Assembly: GCF_011421425.1 (NCBI RefSeq)
Contig: NZ_WPCW01000002.1
Span: 297,564-361,563 of the forward strand
Length of the DNA stretch: 64,000 nt
DNA from: Streptococcus catagoni
GTDB lineage: Bacteria > Bacillota > Bacilli > Lactobacillales > Streptococcaceae
Direction of reading: 5' to 3'
Shown here: in pieces, positions 37,259 to 47,837 of the stretch
Layout: each line of letters starts with the position of its first letter
How positions within the stretch are numbered: the first letter of the stretch is position 1
Position numbers and translations under genes: made by a program
The notes under the pieces: generated by a model
The model's input: only the letters and a program-made list of their open reading frames with translations
Databases searched by the model: none
What the model was told of the DNA's origin: nothing

Positions 37259-37723
37259 TTATACCTCTAAATCTTCTTCCTTGTTATTTAAGATTTTAGC
37301 TTTGGAATAAGGGAAGTAATAAAGGGCTAAGAAAGCTAGCTGAATAGCAATACCTATAATATTTGGTGCTGATAGTAGTTGTGTAATGATATTTACAGTA
37401 ACAAGAGCAAAGCCAAGGTAGTAAGGTAGGTAGCTGATTTCTTGCTTAGTTTTGATTTTTGATTGGTTCATAACTGTTGTCACAAGAATAGCTATGGTTA
37501 GAGAAAGGGAAAGAGCTGAAATAAAGATCGAAAATGGTGTCATTAGCTGCTCAAGAGAGGCCATAGTAGCAGAATCTAGTGCTGCTTTTGCTTCCTCATT
37601 ATTCATGACCAGGGCGATAGAAACTAAGCCTATTATCGACAAAACTGCTAAAATGGCGTTTAAGACGATAATAACAATATTTAAGGTACGTAGTGACTGA
37701 CGTACTTTTTCGTATGATACCAT
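37259..37723 (-). CDS. Hypothetical membrane protein, four spans
   Basis: A 154-residue protein with spans near residues 14-40, 64-85, 100-118 and 122-140, a cytoplasmic N-terminus (VSYEKVRQSLRTLN) and an acidic tail (NNKEEDLEV). AGGAGG upstream supports the start. Its own terminator follows. Family not recognised; no catalytic motif seen. Confidence 0.7.
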   Translation of the reverse strand: MVSYEKVRQSLRTLNIVIIVLNAILAVLSIIGLVSIALVMNNEEAKAALDSATMASLEQLMTPFSIFISALSLSLTIAILVTTVMNQSKIKTKQEISYLPYYLGFALVTVNIITQLLSAPNIIGIAIQLAFLALYYFPYSKAKILNNKEEDLEV

Positions 37724-37805
37724 GAGAACCTCCTAATGTTCACTTGTATATTGGCTTTAATACAAAGTTAGTATAGCACATTTTTTAATTTCGCAATAGC
37801 TATTT

Positions 37806-40211
37806 TTAATGATTTTTGAAAAAAGTGGCAATATCTTCATCTGTGATGCCAATCATTGGATCGATAGTTAGAAAATTCTCATTGCTTAGGCGAAATTGCT
37901 CCTTCTTAGAAGTTTTGCTTTCCTTTCTTTGACCCTTTTCTTCTTGTTCCTTGCTCTCCTCGTTGATCTGCTCTTCTACCTCAACTTGTGGGCTTTCTTG
38001 CTGCTCATTTTCTGGGTAAAAGCGTTGGACTAGATAGGTTTTTCGTTTGTCACCTTCGTTTTTGATGGCATAATCAAAGGCCGCGTATTCCCCTAACAAG
38101 ATGAGCTTGTTTTTAGAACGTGTCACGGCTGTATAAATTAGATTGCGTTGCAAGAGGCGTCCGCTTTGTCTGGTTATTGGCAGGATAACAACTTGGAACT
38201 CGCTGCCTTGAGATTTATGAATACTCATGGCGTAAGCCAGGGTTATTTTGAGCCATTCATTTCGAGGATAGGTCACCTGGGTACCTTCAAAATCCATGAC
38301 AATTTCATCCTGCTTTGATTCCGTGTATTTTGCTGGAATCAGGTCTTTAATGTAGCCGATGTCTCCATTGAAAACATTAACTTGATCGTCGTTGACCAAA
38401 TGAAGCACCTTATCACCTCGGCGTAGGTGGAGATCATTGAAGACAAATTCACTGCCTGTTCCCAGAGGGTTTAGAAGTTCTTGCATGAGTTGATTAAGAT
38501 TGTTGATGCCAGCTTGCCCTTTGTAGTTAGGAGCTAAGATTTGGATCTCATCAGAAGCAATCCCGCTTTTCACTGCAGCCGAGACAATTTTTTCTACCAT
38601 TGTAGGAATGTGTTGGGGGAGGGCATCAAAGTAAGATCGGTCAGCTTTTTTTTCTTTAAAATCAGCAGGTAAGAAGCCTTGTCTCATCTGATTAGCAAGG
38701 TCAACAATGGTTGAATCTTCAGATTGTCTAAAGATTTTCTTGAGGGCAATCTGGGGAATCTCAGCTATTTTTAAAAGATCAGCTAAAACTTGTCCTGGTC
38801 CAACTGATGGCAACTGATCACTGTCACCTACGATGATGATTTGCGTGTTGGATGAAATAGCTCCTAGGAGTTGATTGGCTAACCAGGTATCTACCATGGA
38901 AAACTCGTCAACGATCAGTAAATCACAGTCCAGATAATCTTCCATGGCCTGATAGTCATTATCACCATTTAAGCCTAGATGTCGGTGAATGGTAGCACTT
39001 GCTAGACCAGTCAGCTCATTCATTCGTCTAGCTGCACGCCCTGTAGGAGCTGCTAAAATAATGGGAATATCCTTTTTGTTGAGATCAATTTTGTGAATAG
39101 CAGCATAGGCCTCAAGGATTCCTCTGATGACAGTTGTTTTTCCAGTACCAGGCCCACCTGTTAGAATAAAAACCTTCTGACTTAGGGCCTGGTGGATAGC
39201 TTGCCTTTGGACGTTATCATAAGTAATCTGGAATTTTTGCTGGATAGCCTCTATTTCATCTTCAATGACTTCCTTAGAAAAGTCTTTAGAGAGCTCATGA
39301 TCTAAAATGCGAGAAAGATGCTTTTTAATGCCATCTTCTGCCAGATAGAGGCTGATATCAAAAATTTTCGTTCCTTGATTATAAACTTTTTTTTCAGCTA
39401 TGAGCTGACTCAGTTCATGAGCCACGCTGGCTGGTTGGCATTCAACTTGTCTGGAATCTTCAAGTAGGTTAATGGCAAATTCCAGAAGATCCCTTGCTTC
39501 TATGTAAGTATCACCCTGGCTTATGGACTGTTCTAATAAGGAATGCAGGAGGGCTGCCCGAAAACGTTCAGGTGCATCGCTTTTTATCCCTAAATCCTGG
39601 GCTAAATTATCAGCCATCTTAAAGCCAATCCCTTGGATGTCTTCGACCAACTGATAGGGATTTGTTTTAACGATGTCAAGGGAATCTTCTTTATAACAAT
39701 CAAAAATACTAAAAGCAAGTCGGTTGGAAATGCCTAGACTAACCAAGTTGGCAATCCCTTGCTCAGTCCCATAATTTAATCTGAGCTTGCTGACAAAGGC
39801 TTCTTTATTTTTCTTTGATAGGCCTGTGATCGTATCCAGTTTACTTGGGTCTTCCAAGATCTGATCAATGGTATTGTCACTGTACAATTCCAAAATCTTT
39901 TCCGCTGTTTTTTTCCCGATTCCCTTAAAATGGTCACTGGAAAAATATTTAATCAGACCAGAAGAGCTTGGTTTTAGTCTTTGATACCTGGTCATTTTAA
40001 CTTGTTGACCATATTTGGGATGGTTGGTTAATTCACCCCAAAAGGTATAATCTTCACCTTCAAGGACATCAGCCATTGTTCCAGTCACAATGATTTCAAA
40101 ATCATCCATGTCACTGTCAGTTTCTTCAATATTTAATAGAAGGATTTTGAAAAAATTGCTGGCATTTTCAAAGATAATACGGTCTATGGTCCCTGAAAAG
40201 TAATATTCCAT
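37806..40211 (-). CDS. recD2: RecD-like DNA helicase RecD2
   Basis: An 801-residue superfamily 1B 5'-3' helicase. The N-terminal OB and HhH region (GIGKKTAEKILELY, GIGFKMADNLAQDLG) identifies the RecD2 type, which works without RecBC. Walker A is GGPGTGKTT, Walker B-like DEFSMVDTWL, and the C-terminal motif reads AMSIHKSQGSEF. A low-complexity acidic/Gln-rich stretch (ENEQQESPQVEVEEQ) precedes the last 40 residues. Followed by lepB upstream in the same direction. Confidence 0.93.
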   Translation of the reverse strand: MEYYFSGTIDRIIFENASNFFKILLLNIEETDSDMDDFEIIVTGTMADVLEGEDYTFWGELTNHPKYGQQVKMTRYQRLKPSSSGLIKYFSSDHFKGIGKKTAEKILELYSDNTIDQILEDPSKLDTITGLSKKNKEAFVSKLRLNYGTEQGIANLVSLGISNRLAFSIFDCYKEDSLDIVKTNPYQLVEDIQGIGFKMADNLAQDLGIKSDAPERFRAALLHSLLEQSISQGDTYIEARDLLEFAINLLEDSRQVECQPASVAHELSQLIAEKKVYNQGTKIFDISLYLAEDGIKKHLSRILDHELSKDFSKEVIEDEIEAIQQKFQITYDNVQRQAIHQALSQKVFILTGGPGTGKTTVIRGILEAYAAIHKIDLNKKDIPIILAAPTGRAARRMNELTGLASATIHRHLGLNGDNDYQAMEDYLDCDLLIVDEFSMVDTWLANQLLGAISSNTQIIIVGDSDQLPSVGPGQVLADLLKIAEIPQIALKKIFRQSEDSTIVDLANQMRQGFLPADFKEKKADRSYFDALPQHIPTMVEKIVSAAVKSGIASDEIQILAPNYKGQAGINNLNQLMQELLNPLGTGSEFVFNDLHLRRGDKVLHLVNDDQVNVFNGDIGYIKDLIPAKYTESKQDEIVMDFEGTQVTYPRNEWLKITLAYAMSIHKSQGSEFQVVILPITRQSGRLLQRNLIYTAVTRSKNKLILLGEYAAFDYAIKNEGDKRKTYLVQRFYPENEQQESPQVEVEEQINEESKEQEEKGQRKESKTSKKEQFRLSNENFLTIDPMIGITDEDIATFFKNH

Positions 40212-40240
40212 TTGCTGCCCTTTCTAATGGAAGAGATAGT

Positions 40241-40267
40241 TTAAAACCTGCCAGAGGCAGGTTTTAA
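40241..40267 (-). terminator. lepB terminator
   Basis: TTAAAACCTGCC (40241-40252) and GGCAGGTTTTAA (40256-40267) form a 12-bp perfect stem that overlaps the lepB stop codon. It probably reduces readthrough into recD2. Confidence 0.7.
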
Positions 40268-40860
40268 TTTTTAAAGGTTGTCATTTTACTAAGTGGCCAG
40301 TAACGGAACTTGACTTCGCCAACTAAGGATTCTTTCTTGAAGGTTCCAACTTCGCGGCTATCTTTAGAAACAATGCGATCATCACCAAGGAGGTAATATT
40401 CATCTTTTGGTACCGTTACTGAAAAGGTGACTCTTCCTTCTCTGTCACTGGTAAAGGCGTTAGAGTTTCTGGCTAATTCTTGGAAGAGGCTGTTATAATT
40501 GTAGGTTTCTTGCAGCTTGTCGTTGTTAAAGGCTTTTTGGTAATCTAGTAAGAACTTTTCCTTAACTCTTTTGCCGTTAACGTAGAGTTTGTCGTTTTCA
40601 TATTTAATATGGTCGCCAGGTAAGCCGATGACACGTTTAACAATTTCTTTACTTTCACCATTTTCCTTTTCTCTTGCAACAACAAGGTCAAAGCGATCAA
40701 TAGAGGTGTGGCTAAAAACGATAAGGCGTTCACCATGTGCAAGAGTTGGATCCATTGAATGGCCATCTACTTTGACAGGTTGCCAGATAAAAAGGCGACT
40801 TAGGGCAAAAAGTGAGAAAAAGAGGATAAATAAACCCCATTCTTTAATAAAATTTTTCAT
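40264..40860 (-). CDS. lepB: Signal peptidase I
   Basis: A 198-residue membrane-bound protease that removes Sec signal peptides outside the membrane. One N-terminal span (residues 9-27), catalytic Ser35 in GHSMDPTL, and catalytic Lys75 in KEIVKRVIGLPGD; box E reads LGDDRIVSKDSREVG. It lies 9 bp after rnhC in the same direction, the usual streptococcal rnhC-lepB pair. Confidence 0.95.
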   Translation of the reverse strand: MKNFIKEWGLFILFFSLFALSRLFIWQPVKVDGHSMDPTLAHGERLIVFSHTSIDRFDLVVAREKENGESKEIVKRVIGLPGDHIKYENDKLYVNGKRVKEKFLLDYQKAFNNDKLQETYNYNSLFQELARNSNAFTSDREGRVTFSVTVPKDEYYLLGDDRIVSKDSREVGTFKKESLVGEVKFRYWPLSKMTTFKN

Positions 40861-40869
40861 TGTTTTCCT

Positions 40870-41787
40870 TTATTTTCTATTTTTTAAAAGCTCTTGGGCT
40901 TTTAGGGTATTGACAAAATGTAACTTGGCGCTGTGATTTAGGGCTTCTAATCCATATGTTTCTAACAATTGGCAGGCCACCTGATCAGAAGCTTTACCAG
41001 CGCCGCTAGGTAGCTTATAAGCAAGTTCCTGGCTTAATTGGTCTAGATTCTCAAGGAAGAGATTGCGAGCAATAATAGAGCTGACAGCTACAGCCAGGTA
41101 TTTACTCTCAGCTTTTTCTTGAAAGGTGATGACATTCTTAAAATGATTTTTCTCCTGCAAGAGGTACTTTTCATAGTTGGCTTGACTGGTAAAGGCATCA
41201 ATAACTATCTTTTGAGGCTTTAGCCCCTTTTCTAGTAAAAGATAGATAGCTTGATTGTGTAAGGCTACTTTAACAGATACAGCATTATAAGCTTTGCCTT
41301 TACCAACCAACTGATTATACTTTTGTGGTGATAAGAGCAAGGCCTTGTGTTGAATTTTTTCTTCAAGAAGTGGTGCAATCTGTCTGATCTTCTGATCATT
41401 GAGATTTTTAGAATCGTCAACGCCCAATGACTTTAAAAAGGGGTGGTCAGATGGGCTGACAAAACTAGCTACCACAGCTATGCCGCCAAAGTAGGAACCA
41501 TTGCCAACTTCATCACTTCCAATCAGTGGCAAATCTTCTTTATATGAGTTGTCTGATTGGTTTTTTGAGTCATCACTTTCAGTTTGAAAACCAAAATGAT
41601 GAGCAACTTCTTTAGCAGCTCCACCTTGAAAAACGATTTTACCAGATTTATAGAGGGAAATTGTGACTCCCTTATATTTGGAAGAAAGTTCAAGGTATGG
41701 ATTGGCACTACTAGTTTGGTAGTCTAAAAGTCTTTTAAGAATTCTGTTTTTGTCAGATTCTTTTATTTTCATTACGATGGTTTCCAT
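40870..41787 (-). CDS. rnhC: Ribonuclease HIII
   Basis: A 305-residue type 2 RNase H that cleaves RNA in RNA-DNA hybrids. The N-terminal TBP-like domain ([18 protein letters not shown]) is typical of HIII, and the catalytic domain begins [15 protein letters not shown]. The start at 41787 ([11 protein letters not shown]) fits the family; an extension to 41838 has no support. No strong ribosome site is visible at either candidate. Confidence 0.93.
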   Translation of the reverse strand: METIVMKIKESDKNRILKRLLDYQTSSANPYLELSSKYKGVTISLYKSGKIVFQGGAAKEVAHHFGFQTESDDSKNQSDNSYKEDLPLIGSDEVGNGSYFGGIAVVASFVSPSDHPFLKSLGVDDSKNLNDQKIRQIAPLLEEKIQHKALLLSPQKYNQLVGKGKAYNAVSVKVALHNQAIYLLLEKGLKPQKIVIDAFTSQANYEKYLLQEKNHFKNVITFQEKAESKYLAVAVSSIIARNLFLENLDQLSQELAYKLPSGAGKASDQVACQLLETYGLEALNHSAKLHFVNTLKAQELLKNRK

Positions 41788-41905
41788 ATGAAATATTTTA
41801 ACACAAAAATAGGAACTGTGGGGCAAGTACCTAATCATAAATTGAAGAATTTCTATATTTTACGAAAGTCCGAAATTAAGGTATAATGCTATATGAGGTG
41901 GCGCT

Positions 41906-42214
41906 ATGAAAAGTAATAATCGTTATAAATTTACCTTTGGTGAAAAAACCTTAACCCTGACAACAGATAAAGATAATCTTTTTATGGAAGAGGTAGAGCG
42001 GGTAGCAAAAGAAAAGTACTCTGCTATTAAAGAAAAATTGCCAGAGGCAGATAGTGAAACAGTGGCCATATTAATGGCAATTAATTCCTTATCAACTCAA
42101 TTGAATCGTGAAATAGAATTTGAAAAACTAGAGTCTGAGATGAGTGAACTCAGACGTAAGATGCTTGAAGGCATTCAAGAAAAAATCAATCAGACTAGCT
42201 TGGATGAGGGATAA
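41906..42214 (+). CDS. zapA: Cell division protein ZapA
   Basis: A 102-residue FtsZ-ring-associated protein. It has the ZapA fold pattern YKFTFGEKTLTLTTDKDN, and then a coiled coil to the C-terminus. It lies opposite rnhC and 2 bp before cvpA, the conserved zapA-cvpA-mutS2 order of streptococci. Confidence 0.9.
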   Translation: MKSNNRYKFTFGEKTLTLTTDKDNLFMEEVERVAKEKYSAIKEKLPEADSETVAILMAINSLSTQLNREIEFEKLESEMSELRRKMLEGIQEKINQTSLDEG

Positions 42215-42216
42215 TA

Positions 42217-42762
42217 ATGATTTCAATTTTTATTTTACTAATTATGTTTTGGAATTTTTACATAGGCTATAATAGAGGAATCATATTACAGACTTTTTAC
42301 TTTTTTGGTGCACTGGCATCACTTTTTGTTGCAAAGCATTATTACCAGACTTTGGCTGATAAGTTGTCCCTCTGGGTGCCTTATACTAATCCAGCCGAGG
42401 GAACGCGGACTGCTTTTTTTAGGGAAGTGAATATTTTCGATTTGAATCGTGTCTTCTACGCAGGGGTAGCTTTTTTGATCATTGCACTAGCAGTTTATGC
42501 CTTTGTCAGGCTCTTAGGTGTCTTTGTTCATTTTCTACCAATTGATTACCTGGATTCACTTTATTTCAATCTAGGAAGTGGGCTCATGTCTGTACTTGTT
42601 ACAGTGATTTTTTTGTCCATGATTTTTAGTCTACTTGCGACAATACCAGTGCCCTTGATTCAAAATCAGTTGCACGGGCATGTCTTGCCTAGGCTTTTAA
42701 TCGAGCACTGTCCTCCAATGACCTCACTTATTAAGAATTTATGGATAAGCAAAATCCTATAG
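42217..42762 (+). CDS. cvpA: CvpA-family membrane protein
   Basis: A 181-residue protein with about four membrane spans, matching the CvpA (colicin V production) family. The N-terminus MISIFILLIMFWNFYIGYNRG shows the family's NxxxGxxRG-like opening. Starts 2 bp after zapA and ends at a terminator. Role uncertain; CvpA homologues influence envelope stress. Confidence 0.88.
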   Translation: MISIFILLIMFWNFYIGYNRGIILQTFYFFGALASLFVAKHYYQTLADKLSLWVPYTNPAEGTRTAFFREVNIFDLNRVFYAGVAFLIIALAVYAFVRLLGVFVHFLPIDYLDSLYFNLGSGLMSVLVTVIFLSMIFSLLATIPVPLIQNQLHGHVLPRLLIEHCPPMTSLIKNLWISKIL

Positions 42763-42789
42763 GACCAGAACTTTTTGTCTGGTCTTTTA
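42763..42789 (+). terminator. zapA-cvpA terminator
   Basis: GGACCAGAAC... pairs with GTCTGGTC around a T-rich loop, followed by TTTT. Confidence 0.65.
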
Positions 42790-42831
42790 CTTTACTCCAA
42801 ATTATCAGTATTTTAAGGTATAATGAGACTT

Positions 42832-45171
42832 ATGAACAATAAAATTTTAGAACAGTTAGAATTTGACAAGGTAAAGGAACAATTTAGCCCTTACCTGCAG
42901 ACAGAACAAGGGTTAGCGGAGTTAAAGGCCTTGCTGCCTTCTACTAAGAGTGAAAAAATAAGGGACTCTTTCCAAGAAATTGCAGATATGGAGCAAATGT
43001 TTTTAGCTGCCAATCGTTTTTCTTTAGGGACTCTTCGAGATATTTCAGAAAGTTTACGTCGCCTGGAACTAGAAGCTGATCTTAATATTCAAGAGTTATT
43101 AGATATTAAAAAATTACTGCTTGTTTCTACTGAGGCCAGCCAGTTCTATCTTAACTTAGAGAATGTTGACTTAAAGGTTTTGAACCAACTTTTTGAGAAA
43201 TTAGAAGTCTTCCCACAACTTCAAGGCGGCCTACAGGCTATTAATGATGCTGCATTTATTGAGAGCTTTGCTAGTCCAGAACTAGAAAGTATCAGAAGGA
43301 AAATCTCTAACAGTGAGCATCAGGTCAGACAGCTCCTGCAAGATATTCTCAAAAAACAGGGAGATTATCTGTCAGAATCATTGATTGCTAGCCGTAATGG
43401 TAGAAGTGTTTTACCAGTAAAAAATACTTATCGAAACCGAGTGGCTGGTGTTGTCCATGATATCTCTGCTTCGGGAAATACAGTCTATATTGAGCCAAGG
43501 GCTTTGGTGCAATTAAATGAAGAAATTACCCAGTACCATGCTGACGAGCGACATGAAATGAGTCGTATTTTAAAGGCCTTGTCTGATATGATTAGGCCTC
43601 ACAGCAGGGCTCTAGCTAATAATGCCTGGTTGTTAGGACATTTAGACTTTGTTCGTGCCAAATACCTTTACAAGGAGGCTAAAGATGCCACTTGGCCAAT
43701 AATTAGTGAAGATAAAGGGATTCATTTATTAAATGTTAGACACCCTCTTTTAAAGGATGCTGTTCCTAATGATTTAGGCTTTAGTAAGGATCTATCTGTC
43801 ATTGTTATTACCGGTCCAAATACTGGGGGTAAAACAATTATGTTGAAGACCCTAGGTTTGGCGCAAATAATGGGGCAGTCTGGTCTGCCTATACTAGCTG
43901 ATCAGGGCTCTAATATTGCTATATTTGAAGATATTTTTGCTGATATTGGAGACGAACAATCCATTGAACAAAGTCTGTCGACTTTTTCTAGTCACATGAC
44001 CCACATAGTTGCTATTTTAGAAAAAGCTGACCAGAACAGCCTGGTACTTTTTGATGAATTAGGTGCTGGAACAGACCCACAAGAGGGTGCTAGTCTAGCT
44101 ATGGCTATCTTAGAAGAGCTTCGTCTAAAGCAGATTAAGACAATGGCGACAACCCATTATCCAGAATTAAAAGCCTATGGTATTGAAACAGACTTTGTTG
44201 AAAATGCCAGTATGGAATTTGATGCTAATAGCCTGAAGCCTACCTATAAATTTATGCAGGGAGTTCCTGGTCGTTCAAATGCCTTTGAAATTGCTAGACG
44301 ACTGGGCCTGTCTAAAATCATTGTGGATCAAGCAGAGGATATGACAGCTTCTGATAGTGATGTCAATAGGATTATTGAAGAACTGGAAAAACAAACTATT
44401 GACAGTAGAAAACGACTAGACCATATTAAAGAAGTGGAACAAGATAATCTGAAATTTAATCGTGCTGTCAAAAAGCTCTACAATGAATTTTCCCAAGTTA
44501 AGGAAAAAGAACTTGAAAAGGCCAGCCAGCAGGCGCAGGAAATTGTTGATCTAGCTCTAGCAGAGAGTGAGGATATTTTAAGTAAACTGCATGACAAAGC
44601 GCAATTAAAACCTCATGAGATCATAGAAGCAAAGGCTCAGTTGAAAAAGTTAGTCCCAAGTCCTGAACTTTCTAAAAACAAGGTCTTGAAGAAGGCTAAA
44701 AAGCTACGTGCACCACGTGTAGGTGATGATATTATTGTAACTGCCTATGGCCAAAGAGGAACCTTAATCAAGCAAAAGAAAGAAAATAGCTGGGAAGCCC
44801 AGGTAGGTTTGATTAAGATGACCCTAAAAGAGGATGAATTTAACCTTCTTAAAGTTGCTGAAGAGTCTCAAAAACAAAAAGAGCGTTCTGTTAATCTGGT
44901 TAAAAGAAATGCTAAGGCTAGTGGTGGACCTAGAGCGCGACTTGATTTACGTGGAAAACGTTATGAAGAAGCCATGCAGGAACTAGATGCCTTCATCGAC
45001 CAAGCTTTGGTCAATAATATGAGCCAAGTGGATATCATTCATGGTATAGGAACAGGGGTAATCCGTGAAGCTGTTAGCAAGTATCTCCGCAAAAATAAAC
45101 ATGTTAAAAGCTTTGCTTATGCCCCACAAAATGCTGGAGGTTCTGGCTGTACCATTGCTAACTTAGGATAG
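42832..45171 (+). CDS. mutS2: MutS2 endonuclease/ribosome quality-control ATPase
   Basis: A 779-residue MutS2 protein. The lever/clamp region is followed by the ATPase with Walker A GPNTGGKT and Walker [14 protein letters not shown], a long coiled coil (about residues 515-610), a KOW-like segment, and the C-terminal Smr nuclease domain ([32 protein letters not shown]). The start at 42832 ([11 protein letters not shown]) matches the family; ATG 42823 overlaps a -10-like TATAAT. Members suppress recombination or split collided ribosomes. Confidence 0.95.
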   Translation: MNNKILEQLEFDKVKEQFSPYLQTEQGLAELKALLPSTKSEKIRDSFQEIADMEQMFLAANRFSLGTLRDISESLRRLELEADLNIQELLDIKKLLLVSTEASQFYLNLENVDLKVLNQLFEKLEVFPQLQGGLQAINDAAFIESFASPELESIRRKISNSEHQVRQLLQDILKKQGDYLSESLIASRNGRSVLPVKNTYRNRVAGVVHDISASGNTVYIEPRALVQLNEEITQYHADERHEMSRILKALSDMIRPHSRALANNAWLLGHLDFVRAKYLYKEAKDATWPIISEDKGIHLLNVRHPLLKDAVPNDLGFSKDLSVIVITGPNTGGKTIMLKTLGLAQIMGQSGLPILADQGSNIAIFEDIFADIGDEQSIEQSLSTFSSHMTHIVAILEKADQNSLVLFDELGAGTDPQEGASLAMAILEELRLKQIKTMATTHYPELKAYGIETDFVENASMEFDANSLKPTYKFMQGVPGRSNAFEIARRLGLSKIIVDQAEDMTASDSDVNRIIEELEKQTIDSRKRLDHIKEVEQDNLKFNRAVKKLYNEFSQVKEKELEKASQQAQEIVDLALAESEDILSKLHDKAQLKPHEIIEAKAQLKKLVPSPELSKNKVLKKAKKLRAPRVGDDIIVTAYGQRGTLIKQKKENSWEAQVGLIKMTLKEDEFNLLKVAEESQKQKERSVNLVKRNAKASGGPRARLDLRGKRYEEAMQELDAFIDQALVNNMSQVDIIHGIGTGVIREAVSKYLRKNKHVKSFAYAPQNAGGSGCTIANLG

Positions 45172-45206
45172 TTTTGGGTAAAGCTTCATTCATTTATAGA
45201 CCTATC

Positions 45207-45286
45207 AAAAAGCTTGAAAAGAGTAGGTTTTCCCTCAGCTGGATCCTTGTCCAACTTTAGGGGCTGATACTCTTTTCAAGCTTTTT
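45207..45286. terminator. Long bidirectional terminator
   Basis: A 19-bp perfect stem (45207-45225 with 45268-45286, arm core AGCTTGAAAAGAGTA) encloses a 42-nt loop that can fold again (CAGC with GCTG, TGGA with TCCA). It lies between the convergent mutS2 and flavoprotein genes. Confidence 0.8.
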
Positions 45287-45293
45287 AGTCTAT

Positions 45294-46616
45294 TTAAAAA
45301 TTAAAAAGGTCATTAAGGTTTTCTGACATAGTAGGATGGGTGAAGATTTGGTTTTTAATATAGGTATAGGGGATATTATTATCCATTGCCATTTTAATTA
45401 AATTGATATATTCCTGAGAACCTTCTGCAAAAAGGGTTGCACCTAAGATAGCATTGGTCTGGCTGTTAACAATGACCTTAAAGATTCCTCTGAGATCGTT
45501 ATTGATATGAGCTCTTGGCATATTGGCTACTAATAATTCCTTGGTCTTGTAAGCTAGACCCTTTTCTTTTGCCTCTTTTTCTGTTAATCCTACTTGAGCT
45601 AGAGGTGGGTTAATAAAGGTTGTACTTGGGATGTTTTTGCGTTCACTGTGGCTGTAGTGGCCTTGTCCAGTCAGGTGGCCAAAGACAATCCTGAAATCAT
45701 CAAGAGAAGTATAGGTGAATTGTGGACCTCCGTTAACATCTCCCACAGCGTAGATGCCTTTAACAGTAGTTTGACAGAAGTCATCTACTAGGATAGCGCC
45801 TCTGTCACTAACTTCGATAGCAGTATTTTCTAGCCCCAAGTGTGAGCTTGCTGGTTTACGTCCCATAGCATAGAGAATGAGATCAAAGACTTCTTTTTGA
45901 CCATTGACACTTAGGGAAACTTTACCATCCTCAGTGTCTGCGATCTCTTCAACTTTGACACCCAGGTGGAAGGTGATGCCATCTTCTTCCATATAGGATT
46001 GAGCCATTTCAGCCACTATTGGTTCATAGGAGCCCAAAATCTTAGGAGCAGCTTCATAGACACTGACTTTACTTTCCAAGCCTGCATAGAGACTAGCAAA
46101 CTCAAGCCCAATATTTCCTCCACCAATAATAGCCAGTTTCTTTGGTTTTTCTGTGATAGAGAGCATAGCTGTGCTGTCAACAACATGTTTACTTTCCATT
46201 AGACCTGGTATTGGAAAATGCTGAGAAACTGCACCAGTATTGATAATGATAGTTTCAGCGCTGAGCTCTAGCTGATCCTCGCCTGCCTTTACTTCAATAA
46301 CCTTGTCTGAAATAAATTGGGCAAAGCCGTTGTATAAAACAACTCCAGAAGCTTCTAAGCCAGTCTTGTTTTTTTGTCTTAGACGGCTGACCACGGTTTC
46401 TTTTTGATTCATAAGTTCTGCAAAAGTCATCTTTTCTTTAGCAGCAGTAATCAGAGTTTTTGTGGGAATGCAGCCGATATTAATGCAGGTGCCGCCATAC
46501 ATGGATTGATCTTTTTCAACAAGAGCTACCTTTTTACCCAGCTGAGCCATTTTAGCAGCTAAGGTCTTTCCAGCCTTACCAAAACCGATAACAATCATAT
46601 CGTAAGTGTACATCAT
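45294..46616 (-). CDS. Flavoprotein disulfide reductase, Har/RclA-like
   Basis: A 440-residue pyridine-nucleotide-disulfide oxidoreductase. FAD site MIVIGFGKAGKTLAAKMA, redox pair GGTCINIGCIPTK, NAD(P)H site IIGGGNIGLEF, and GIYAVGDVNGGPQFTY. The C-terminal HPTMSE lacks the strict HPTxxE context of lipoamide dehydrogenases in operons, and no dehydrogenase complex genes adjoin. It resembles RclA and the pneumococcal hypothiocyanous acid reductase Har, which protects against the host lactoperoxidase product. The function is by similarity. Confidence 0.82.
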   Translation of the reverse strand: MMYTYDMIVIGFGKAGKTLAAKMAQLGKKVALVEKDQSMYGGTCINIGCIPTKTLITAAKEKMTFAELMNQKETVVSRLRQKNKTGLEASGVVLYNGFAQFISDKVIEVKAGEDQLELSAETIIINTGAVSQHFPIPGLMESKHVVDSTAMLSITEKPKKLAIIGGGNIGLEFASLYAGLESKVSVYEAAPKILGSYEPIVAEMAQSYMEEDGITFHLGVKVEEIADTEDGKVSLSVNGQKEVFDLILYAMGRKPASSHLGLENTAIEVSDRGAILVDDFCQTTVKGIYAVGDVNGGPQFTYTSLDDFRIVFGHLTGQGHYSHSERKNIPSTTFINPPLAQVGLTEKEAKEKGLAYKTKELLVANMPRAHINNDLRGIFKVIVNSQTNAILGATLFAEGSQEYINLIKMAMDNNIPYTYIKNQIFTHPTMSENLNDLFNF

Positions 46617-46859
46617 AAATTCCTCTTTTCTTACTTATTTCTAAACTGATTGTAACAAAAGTCTAAGATCATGTCTTAAAGCTGCTACGAGATTATTTTT
46701 TAAGGGCAAATGCTGCATAGAAAGAGGGGGGATAGACTGCTTCACAATTTATTTTCAAGCTGATACTTAGGACATTCAATCCTAGGTAGCAGATTCTTGC
46801 TTTCTAGGGCTTTTTACCCTAAAATAAACTTAGGACTATAAAAGAAAGGGAGAAAAGCG

Positions 46860-47174
46860 ATGACAGAAGTCGTTACAGATGCAAACTTTGAATCAGAAAC
46901 AAAAGAAGGTCTTGTTCTAATTGATTTTTGGGCAACCTGGTGTGGACCTTGCTTAATGCAAGCTCCTATCCTTGAGCAGCTTTCAGAAGAATTAGATGAA
47001 GACGTCTTAAAGATTGTGAAGCTTGATGTTGATGAAAATCCAAATACAGCTCAAGAATTTGGTATTATGTCTATTCCAACACTTTTGTTCAAGAAAGACG
47101 GACAAGTTGTTAAGAAGGTAGCTGGCGTTCATACCAAAGAGCAAATCAAAGCTATCATGGAGGAGATTGGTTAA
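46860..47174 (+). CDS. trxA: Thioredoxin
   Basis: A 104-residue cytoplasmic thioredoxin with active site FWATWCGPC and the cis-Pro loop MSIPTLL. AAAGGGAG precedes the start. A single gene with its own terminator near 47208-47242. It supplies electrons to ribonucleotide reductase and repairs oxidised proteins. Confidence 0.96.
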   Translation: MTEVVTDANFESETKEGLVLIDFWATWCGPCLMQAPILEQLSEELDEDVLKIVKLDVDENPNTAQEFGIMSIPTLLFKKDGQVVKKVAGVHTKEQIKAIMEEIG

Positions 47175-47207
47175 GCACTGAGTTTTTCCAGCTTCTTAAG
47201 ATCAATA

Positions 47208-47242
47208 AAGAAACCCGGTAGATTAACTACTGGGGCTTTTTT
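47208..47242 (+). terminator. trxA terminator
   Basis: CCCGGTAG pairs with CTACTGGG around ATTAA, flanked by A-rich and TTTTTT sequence. Confidence 0.7.
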
Positions 47243-47837
47243 AATTAAAAAAGTTGAGTAAGAAAATAGTGACCATACTGCTAATAAAGCAGATCAATGC
47301 AGCAATGAGGGTAAAAGCTAGGACTATGAGTGGTTTTTGATAGGGATATTTGGCTCTTTCTTCATAAGTTTCTATAGAGCTTAACCTTTCTCCTTTTTCC
47401 AAGGCAAGAATGGCCTTATAGGTTTGTATATCATATTTTTTCTTAAACTTTTCTACACGGTTAGCATAAAACATGCAAACAGCCCAGATAAGAAGAAAAA
47501 TACCCAGACCAAGCCATGATAGGAAGTAAAATAAGGGAAAAGCGACAACCATCAATAAGAACATGAGACTGGTCATTATGAGGCTATCGCGATCAAAATT
47601 TTTCTTGTCGTCTGCTGATACTATTTTTTCCATTTCTTTAAGATCTCCTTTGACTAACTGATCTAAACTCACTTGAAAAATATTGCAGAGCAGTAAAAGG
47701 CTATGGATATCGGGATAGGTTTTATTGTTTTCCCAATTTGAAATACTTTGTCTGCTGACATATATTTTTTCTGCAAGTGTTTCTTGTGAGAGCTGATGTT
47801 TATGGCGGTAGCGGATGATTTGCTTACCAAGTTTCAT
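47241..47837 (-). CDS. XRE-family regulator with membrane spans
   Basis: A 198-residue protein with an N-terminal HTH (YRHKHQLSQETLAEKIYVSRQSISNWENNKTYPD, residues 10-43). Membrane spans follow near residues 92-105, 107-124 and 172-194. It is the common Firmicutes type of membrane-anchored XRE protein, often controlling a nearby envelope gene. Signal and target are unknown. Confidence 0.82.
   Translation of the reverse strand: MKLGKQIIRYRHKHQLSQETLAEKIYVSRQSISNWENNKTYPDIHSLLLLCNIFQVSLDQLVKGDLKEMEKIVSADDKKNFDRDSLIMTSLMFLLMVVAFPLFYFLSWLGLGIFLLIWAVCMFYANRVEKFKKKYDIQTYKAILALEKGERLSSIETYEERAKYPYQKPLIVLAFTLIAALICFISSMVTIFLLNFFN

Noticed and set aside
37105..37299. 64-codon plus-strand ORF after dinB
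   Set aside because: It runs through two terminator hairpins and into the convergent gene; the composition is non-coding.
41788..41838. Longer start for rnhC
   Set aside because: The extra 17 residues have no family match and no ribosome site; METIVMKIK fits RNase HIII.
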